Shown here piece after piece: positions 13,091 through 17,572 of a stretch of DNA of 17,572 bases. The notes beneath the pieces are model-generated. The model was not told the DNA's origin, did not search any database, and saw nothing but the letters and a program-made list of their open reading frames with translations. This stretch comes from Ruminococcaceae bacterium UBA5904. Lineage in GTDB: Bacteria > Bacillota > Clostridia > Oscillospirales > Acutalibacteraceae. Within the stretch, counting starts at the first letter, position 1. Each line of letters starts with the position of its first letter. Location: the NCBI GenBank assembly GCA_002431305.1, contig DJEG01000057.1:14401-31972 (forward strand), read 5' to 3'. Position numbers and translations under genes: made by a program.

Positions 13091-14890
13091 TTAACCTATA
13101 AAATTAAATTTTGCAAGTACTTTACAGATTTTTTCGCCCTTAGGCATCATCTTTACGTCATCTTCGGATATTGAACGCGAGAAAAGGAGCGCCAGAGCGT
13201 AAACGACGACCGCGATAACGATAGCGATAAGTGCCGAAATGTTTGAAGCCGACATCAGCCCCTCGGACGCAAAATGCGAAGAGAGAATCCTCTCCAAAAG
13301 ACCCGCGCCCGACCATGCCGCTGCCGCACACATCAGCGAGCAGATAAGGGGCTTAATAAACGCCGAGACAAAGTTAATCTTAACATTGCAGTATCTGATA
13401 AGCGCGATAAGATTTATAACGCAGGTTACAAGATAGCATGCGACGGTGCCGATTACCGCGCCGTAAATATTAATTTCGGGAATCGAGATGAACGCAAAAT
13501 TCAAAACAACCTTAAGCACGGCGCCTATTGCGACGGAAATGACGGTGATTTTCGTCTTGCCTATCGCCTGGAGCATGTAGGTAAGAGGCTGGGAAACAGC
13601 CATGAAGCAAATCGTAACGCCGTACCAGAACATGACCTTTGACGAAATTGGAACGGCGGAGAGCGTTTCGGGCGAAGAGAAGTAGAGTATGTTGAGTATC
13701 TGTTTCGAGAGAACCGCCATGCCGAATCCTGCGGGCAATGCTATCATCATGCACACTCTGATAACCGACTCAATCGAGGATTTGATTTCGTGCTTTCTCT
13801 TAAGCGTCCACGCTTCCGACAGAACGGGAATCGCGCTGACGCCGAGCGTGAGGGTGAGCGTCGGAATCATATTTTTAAAGTCGACCGCCGTTTCGTACGC
13901 GCCGTAGAGGTAGTTTTTCCAGTCGTCGCGGACGGTATTCGCAAGGGATGTGCCGTACATGGACTGAATAACGTCCCCGTGCTCGGTAATAAGATACGCG
14001 AGCCTGTTCTGAATCGACCACGAGTCTATTATGTTAATTAAATTGAATATAAGAGTACTTGCGACAATCGGAATTGAAATTGCAAGAAGCTCCTTCGCAA
14101 TCGCCTTAACGTTCGACGGAACGGGCGAATGTTCAAGCTCCGAATGAGTAATGCTGTCGCCGCTTAACTTATGTCTTAACACTAAGAAGATCGTCGACAT
14201 TACGGTACCAATCGTAACGCCTCCGATACCGCCGGCGGCGGCGAACGGATAGATTGCGCTCATTATCTCCTCGCGAGTCGTAGTTTCGGTTACCAAAAGT
14301 CCGAATACGGTTCCCCCGGGTACTGCGTTCTGAAGCGCGGCGGCAATTATGAGTTTAGAAAACACAAGACCGAACACGAGTTTGCCGAGAGCCTCCAAAA
14401 CCTCGCTCGCCGCAGTCGGGATCATGTTTTTAAGACCGTTGTAATAGCCCCTGTACGCCGACATCAGACAGCAGAAGAATACCGACGGGGCTATAACGAT
14501 TATCGCGTATACGGCGTTAAAATTATTAATAGAGAGAACGTACGGGTACGCCATTGCGAAAATTACGGCGGTGCCGATTATTCCGGTAACGAGAAATACG
14601 CGTTTTGACGCTTTCAGTACGTTTCGTACGTCGCGGTACCTTTCGAGCGCGACATAGTGCGATACGGTTTTCGAAATAGCTACGGGCAGACCTGCCAGCG
14701 CTATGGAGTAAACGGGGATAAAGAGATTGTAAGCCGTGGAATAATAACTCTTGCCGACGGGTCCCAAAATGCTCGTAAGCGGGATTTTGTATACCGCGCC
14801 TATGACCTTGACTATTACCATCGACAGAACGAGCCACATCGCGCCGCCTAGCAGATTCTGTTTCTTCCTGCCTTTAACGGATTCAGCCAT
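13091..14890 (-). CDS. SpoVB/YabM/MurJ-like oligosaccharide flippase (MOP superfamily)
   Basis: Polytopic membrane protein of 599 residues. The N-terminal helix region (GGAMWLVLSMVIVKVIGAVY, 15-34) and the block YRGYYNGLKNMIPTA (146-160) are hallmarks of the SpoVB/YtgP/YabM group, which moves lipid-linked precursors across the membrane for peptidoglycan or polysaccharide. About 12 to 14 hydrophobic segments are visible. It is longer than Bacillus YabM (about 530); the extra length falls in a loop near 180-215 and a soluble insertion near 296-335 (TEHGDVIQSMYGT and onwards). Gene order (mazG directly downstream, then rqcP) points to YabM rather than SpoVB or YtgP. The start overlaps the end of hemZ by eight bases, so the two are coupled. 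Confidence 0.88.
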   Translation of the reverse strand: MAESVKGRKKQNLLGGAMWLVLSMVIVKVIGAVYKIPLTSILGPVGKSYYSTAYNLFIPVYSIALAGLPVAISKTVSHYVALERYRDVRNVLKASKRVFLVTGIIGTAVIFAMAYPYVLSINNFNAVYAIIVIAPSVFFCCLMSAYRGYYNGLKNMIPTAASEVLEALGKLVFGLVFSKLIIAAALQNAVPGGTVFGLLVTETTTREEIMSAIYPFAAAGGIGGVTIGTVMSTIFLVLRHKLSGDSITHSELEHSPVPSNVKAIAKELLAISIPIVASTLIFNLINIIDSWSIQNRLAYLITEHGDVIQSMYGTSLANTVRDDWKNYLYGAYETAVDFKNMIPTLTLTLGVSAIPVLSEAWTLKRKHEIKSSIESVIRVCMMIALPAGFGMAVLSKQILNILYFSSPETLSAVPISSKVMFWYGVTICFMAVSQPLTYMLQAIGKTKITVISVAIGAVLKVVLNFAFISIPEINIYGAVIGTVACYLVTCVINLIALIRYCNVKINFVSAFIKPLICSLMCAAAAWSGAGLLERILSSHFASEGLMSASNISALIAIVIAVVVYALALLFSRSISEDDVKMMPKGEKICKVLAKFNFIG

Positions 14891-16343
14891 TTACATCCGT
14901 CCTTTCGTTTTTGTAAAATTCGGAAATTCTCTTTTTGCGGTCGTTCAATTCGTCAAAACGGCTTATGTATTCATACGGATATTTGAAGTTAAAAATGCGT
15001 TCGACGTTATTTGAACCGGGGTCCTTAAGCTTCGTGACCGCGCCCGCGCCCGAGGCGAGGACGGTATGAACTTCCTCCATCATATATATATTGTACAAAC
15101 ACTCTTTATCATGCCTGCTGTAGCCTGTATTTTCGTTATTGCCGACGCATTTGCTCTGGCGGTACATGTAGTACGGGGCATAGCCCGCGCTTCTTAAATT
15201 TTTCGATGAGCGTGAGAGCATTTCGACGGTATCTCTTGAAACGGAATCGATATGCCCCTCGGTAACGAGCGACGACGCACGTTTGAGAGCCAGCGTGTGA
15301 ACTGTGATATTCTCCGCCGACAATTCTATCGCCTTATTAACGCTCATTTCGAACGTATCGGGATTGTCGCCGGGAAGCCCCGCGATTAAGTCCATATTGA
15401 TATTGTCAAATCCGATTTCCCGCGCCTTCATAAACGCCCTGACGGTGTCCTCGGATGTGTGAGCCCTGCCTATATTTTTTAATACGGGATCGACGAACGT
15501 CTGCGGATTTACGCTGATTCTGCCGACTCCGGCGTTCTTTAAAACTCTTAATTTATCCTCGTCTAAAGTGTCGGGGCGTCCCGCCTCGACGGTATATTCG
15601 CGCACGTTTTTCATATCGAAATTCGCGCTGACAGCGTCGGTTATCGCCTTTAAATCCTCGCTCGACAGCGACGTGGGCGTTCCTCCGCCGAAATATATTG
15701 TTTCGAGTCTGAGTCCGAGTTCGTCAGCGATTTTACCCGTGAGTTTGAGTTCCTTACACAATAATCTGACGTAATCGGGGATAAGTTTCTTCGCCTGAGC
15801 CACGGAGTGCGAGACGAACGAACAGTAACTGCACCTTGTCGGGCAGAACGGAATCGAGACGTAGAGCGAATACGAATTATCATTAGAAAGTGAGATAATC
15901 CTGTCCTCGGCTCGCGCGACTTCCATGGCAAGCGACGTTTTTTCGCTTGAAACGACTAATTTATTTTCAAAATAATCCCTCGCGCCATCTTCGCCCGAGC
16001 GGGCGATAAGACTTCTCATGAGCTTCGACGGACGGACTCCCGTAAGGATTCCCCACGGCGGAGTATAGCCCGTGTATTCGCTCAGTATTTCGTAAACGCC
16101 GAGTGCGCCGAGACGCTCCGTCTCCTTATCATCGGGGGAGGGGACGGAATATTTCCGTTCGTACTCACTGCCGTTTATTTTGATTTTTACGTTCAGAATG
16201 TTGTTTTCGTCCGTTCTGAGTTCGGCGAAAGAACCCGAACCGGAATTCGAATCCGAATATTCGAGCTTTTCAAACGGAAAAAATATTCTGATTATATTCT
16301 CCGTTTCGTATCTGAACGGAAAGTTTATGAGTACGAGACGCAT
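14883..16343 (-). CDS. hemZ: HemZ, coproporphyrinogen dehydrogenase-like radical SAM enzyme
   Basis: A 486-residue radical SAM enzyme of the HemZ/HemN class. The 4Fe-4S/SAM motif is C167xxxC171xxC174 (IPFCPTRCSYCSF), followed by the SAM-binding FGGGTPT (218-224) and the ENITVHTLALKR block (339-350). The N-terminal 150 residues, including TGYTPPWGILTGVRPSK (91-107), are special to HemZ and absent from HemN and HemW. It would decarboxylate coproporphyrinogen III without oxygen, although several clostridial members lack a heme pathway and their substrate is unproven. No other heme gene is nearby. The ATG directly abuts the upstream MBL-gene stop (TAA then ATG). It overlaps the flippase start by eight bases. 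Confidence 0.92.
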   Translation of the reverse strand: MRLVLINFPFRYETENIIRIFFPFEKLEYSDSNSGSGSFAELRTDENNILNVKIKINGSEYERKYSVPSPDDKETERLGALGVYEILSEYTGYTPPWGILTGVRPSKLMRSLIARSGEDGARDYFENKLVVSSEKTSLAMEVARAEDRIISLSNDNSYSLYVSIPFCPTRCSYCSFVSHSVAQAKKLIPDYVRLLCKELKLTGKIADELGLRLETIYFGGGTPTSLSSEDLKAITDAVSANFDMKNVREYTVEAGRPDTLDEDKLRVLKNAGVGRISVNPQTFVDPVLKNIGRAHTSEDTVRAFMKAREIGFDNINMDLIAGLPGDNPDTFEMSVNKAIELSAENITVHTLALKRASSLVTEGHIDSVSRDTVEMLSRSSKNLRSAGYAPYYMYRQSKCVGNNENTGYSRHDKECLYNIYMMEEVHTVLASGAGAVTKLKDPGSNNVERIFNFKYPYEYISRFDELNDRKKRISEFYKNERTDVNG

Positions 16344-16991
16344 TTATCTTATTCCTCTTAAAATTCTGTTATGTTCACGCTCGTATGACAGAGTCGTGCT
16401 TATATTGTGCCCGGGGTAAACCGTGTAGTCGCCCTTGAGCGCAAAAAGGCGGTATATAGAGCGTTCGAGATCCGCGGGACTTGAGCCGAAAAAGTCGGTG
16501 CGTCCGTAGGTGAATCTGAAAAGCGTATCGCCCGTAAAAAGTATATCGCCTAATTTGTACGTAACCCCGCCGCGCGAGTGACCGGGCGTGCTTATCACTT
16601 CGATTTCATTCTGACCCAAAGTTAACTTATCGCCGTCGTGAAGGACAATGTCCGCCTTCGCGCCTTTTCTGAACGAACCGGGGGCGAATCCGTCGGCAAG
16701 GCTCATTTTAGGGTCGTTCAGGCACGCCTCGTCAGGAGCGCTTATGCAGATTTTCATCTCGGGGTGATTCTCCTTAAGCGCGGGAACGCCAGAAATGTGG
16801 TCAAAATGACCGTGGGTTAAGAGAATGTATTTTAATTTACGAATTCTTTTGTCCCTGAGCGCGTTTTCCAGCTCCGGGGTATAATCGCCCGGGTCGATAA
16901 CGGCGCACTCTCCGCTTAAAACGTCGGTGACGATATAGCAGTTCGCGCCGAGCGCGCCCAGAGGCATGGTTTTTACAATTATATTTTCCAT
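16344..16991 (-). CDS. MBL-fold metallohydrolase (glyoxalase II-like, YqgX type)
   Basis: A 215-residue metallo-beta-lactamase-fold hydrolase. The zinc ligands are complete: H60-x-H62-x-D64-H65 in THGHFDH, H138 in TPGHSRGG, D155 in TGDTLF and H195 in YPGHN. The size and the LGANCYIV start fit the short glyoxalase II-like group (YqgX/YcbL), which lacks the C-terminal glutathione-binding helical domain of true glyoxalase II. Dtd - MBL hydrolase - HemZ is a common order in Clostridia, usually after relA, as I recall. The gene starts three bases after the dtd stop with a weak ribosome site, so it likely depends on dtd translation. The substrate is unknown. Confidence 0.92.
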   Translation of the reverse strand: MENIIVKTMPLGALGANCYIVTDVLSGECAVIDPGDYTPELENALRDKRIRKLKYILLTHGHFDHISGVPALKENHPEMKICISAPDEACLNDPKMSLADGFAPGSFRKGAKADIVLHDGDKLTLGQNEIEVISTPGHSRGGVTYKLGDILFTGDTLFRFTYGRTDFFGSSPADLERSIYRLFALKGDYTVYPGHNISTTLSYEREHNRILRGIR

Positions 16992-16994
16992 ATT

Positions 16995-17450
16995 TTACAC
17001 GTTCCAGATATCCGTATCGTACAGTATTGTGACGGGGCCGTTGTTTACAAGCGAGACCTCCATGTGTTCGCCGAAAATTCCGTGCTCGACTTTCTTAACG
17101 CCGTTGTCGAGAAGGCACTGCATGAAGTATTCGTATAATTCGTTTGCCGTCTCGGGCTTCGCGGAATTTATGAACGACGGGCGGTTGCCCTTTTTAACGT
17201 CGGCGCACAGCGTAAACTGCGAGACGACGAGGATTTCGCCGTCTATGTCGAGAATCGACTTGTTCATCTTGTCGTTATTGTCGGTAAAAATGCGAAGCGA
17301 AGCCGTCTTTTTCGCCGTGATTTCGGCGTGCTTCTTCTCGTCGCCGTCCATAACGCCCAGCAGAATCATATAGCCCTCGCCGATACTGCCAACCGTTTCG
17401 CCGCCGACCGCGACGGACGCGGATTTTACTCTTTGAATTACAGCTTTCAT
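16995..17450 (-). CDS. dtd: D-aminoacyl-tRNA deacylase Dtd
   Basis: Removes D-amino acids (and glycine mischarged onto tRNA-Ala) from tRNA. The 151-residue protein has the two family motifs that build the cross-subunit active site: SQFTLCAD (77-84) and NNGPVT (136-141), the Gly-cisPro motif that excludes L-amino acids. The start MKAVIQRVKSASV is also typical. An AAAGGA ribosome site lies about 11 bases before the ATG. It is the first gene visible in the minus-strand run; in related genomes relA/spoT is often just upstream, but the 122 bases to the window end (17451-17572) contain no coding end that I can recognise. No convincing promoter was found there. Confidence 0.96.
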   Translation of the reverse strand: MKAVIQRVKSASVAVGGETVGSIGEGYMILLGVMDGDEKKHAEITAKKTASLRIFTDNNDKMNKSILDIDGEILVVSQFTLCADVKKGNRPSFINSAKPETANELYEYFMQCLLDNGVKKVEHGIFGEHMEVSLVNNGPVTILYDTDIWNV

Positions 17451-17558
17451 GGTGAATTTATCCTTTAATGTTTAAAATGTTGGGGTGTGCGAATAATGAA
17501 TCTGTCTGCCGAATGTGTTTTCCGCACAAATTTATTTGCTAAGGAATTGACAAAATAT

Positions 17559-17572
17559 GTAGGGGAAGACGT
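17559..17572 (+). repeat. Partial copy of the GTAGGGGAAGAC palindromic element, cut by the window end
   Basis: The sequence GTAGGGGAAGAC (17559-17570), followed by GT, matches the first 12 bases of the element at 44-66, in the opposite orientation. It runs off the end of the window, so the second arm cannot be seen. The intergenic stretch 17451-17572 otherwise holds only the dtd leader; a TTGACA at 17547-17552 on the plus strand has no visible -10 before the end. Confidence 0.35.

Noticed and set aside
1..17572. CRISPR array, tRNA, rRNA, IS element or prophage genes
   Set aside because: No regularly spaced repeats, tRNA-like cloverleaf sequence, rRNA-like sequence, transposase or phage structural gene was recognised on either strand.

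Overview
The window looks like a chromosomal piece of an anaerobic, mid-GC Firmicute, most likely an uncultured gut-type member of the Clostridia. The evidence is the gene content: HemZ-type radical SAM enzyme, PepV-like dipeptidase, an HTH-less BirA, a SpoVB/YabM-type flippase followed by MazG, HU and RqcP (YabO), Shine-Dalgarno sequences of the GGAGG type, and an Fe-S-rich flavoprotein. No rRNA, tRNA, CRISPR array, IS element or prophage gene was seen. No stretch over 300 bases lacks a gene.

Layout. (1) 63-3564, minus strand: a tight four-gene operon, metallophosphoesterase -> YhcH-family protein -> PepV-like dipeptidase -> BirA, with a good promoter at 3597-3625. A palindromic element covers the birA stop codon. 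(2) 3660-5152, minus strand: an AT-rich two-gene cassette, a 339-residue DNA-binding protein (RhuM-like) followed by a Doc/Fic-family toxin. Its composition differs from everything around it, so it looks acquired. (3) 5281-9325, plus strand: hypB-hypA and a 940-residue multi-cluster Fe-S/FAD oxidoreductase, ended by a hairpin that can stop transcription from both sides. (4) 9340-17450, minus strand: a long co-directional run, dtd -> MBL-fold hydrolase -> hemZ -> SpoVB-like flippase -> mazG -> HU -> (terminator) -> rqcP -> DUF4886/SGNH-like -> HtrA protease.

How the genes work together. Region 4 is largely housekeeping and quality control: D-aminoacyl-tRNA removal (Dtd), nucleotide-pool cleaning (MazG), nucleoid structure (HU), alanine tailing of stalled peptides (RqcP), envelope lipid-linked precursor transport (flippase) and envelope proteolysis (HtrA). 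The flippase-mazG-(HU)-rqcP order recalls yabM-yabN-yabO of Bacillus, but the sporulation genes yabP and yabQ that follow there are absent. Region 3 pairs nickel-delivery chaperones with a large NAD(P)H/Fe-S enzyme but shows no hydrogenase and no hypCDEF, so the nickel client is unknown.

The parts most worth a second look are the Doc toxin paired with a large DNA-binding partner instead of a small Phd antitoxin, the hypBA-flavoprotein unit, the DUF4886-type protein that seems to have lost its catalytic serine, and the shared GTAGGGGAAGAC sequence at both ends of the window.
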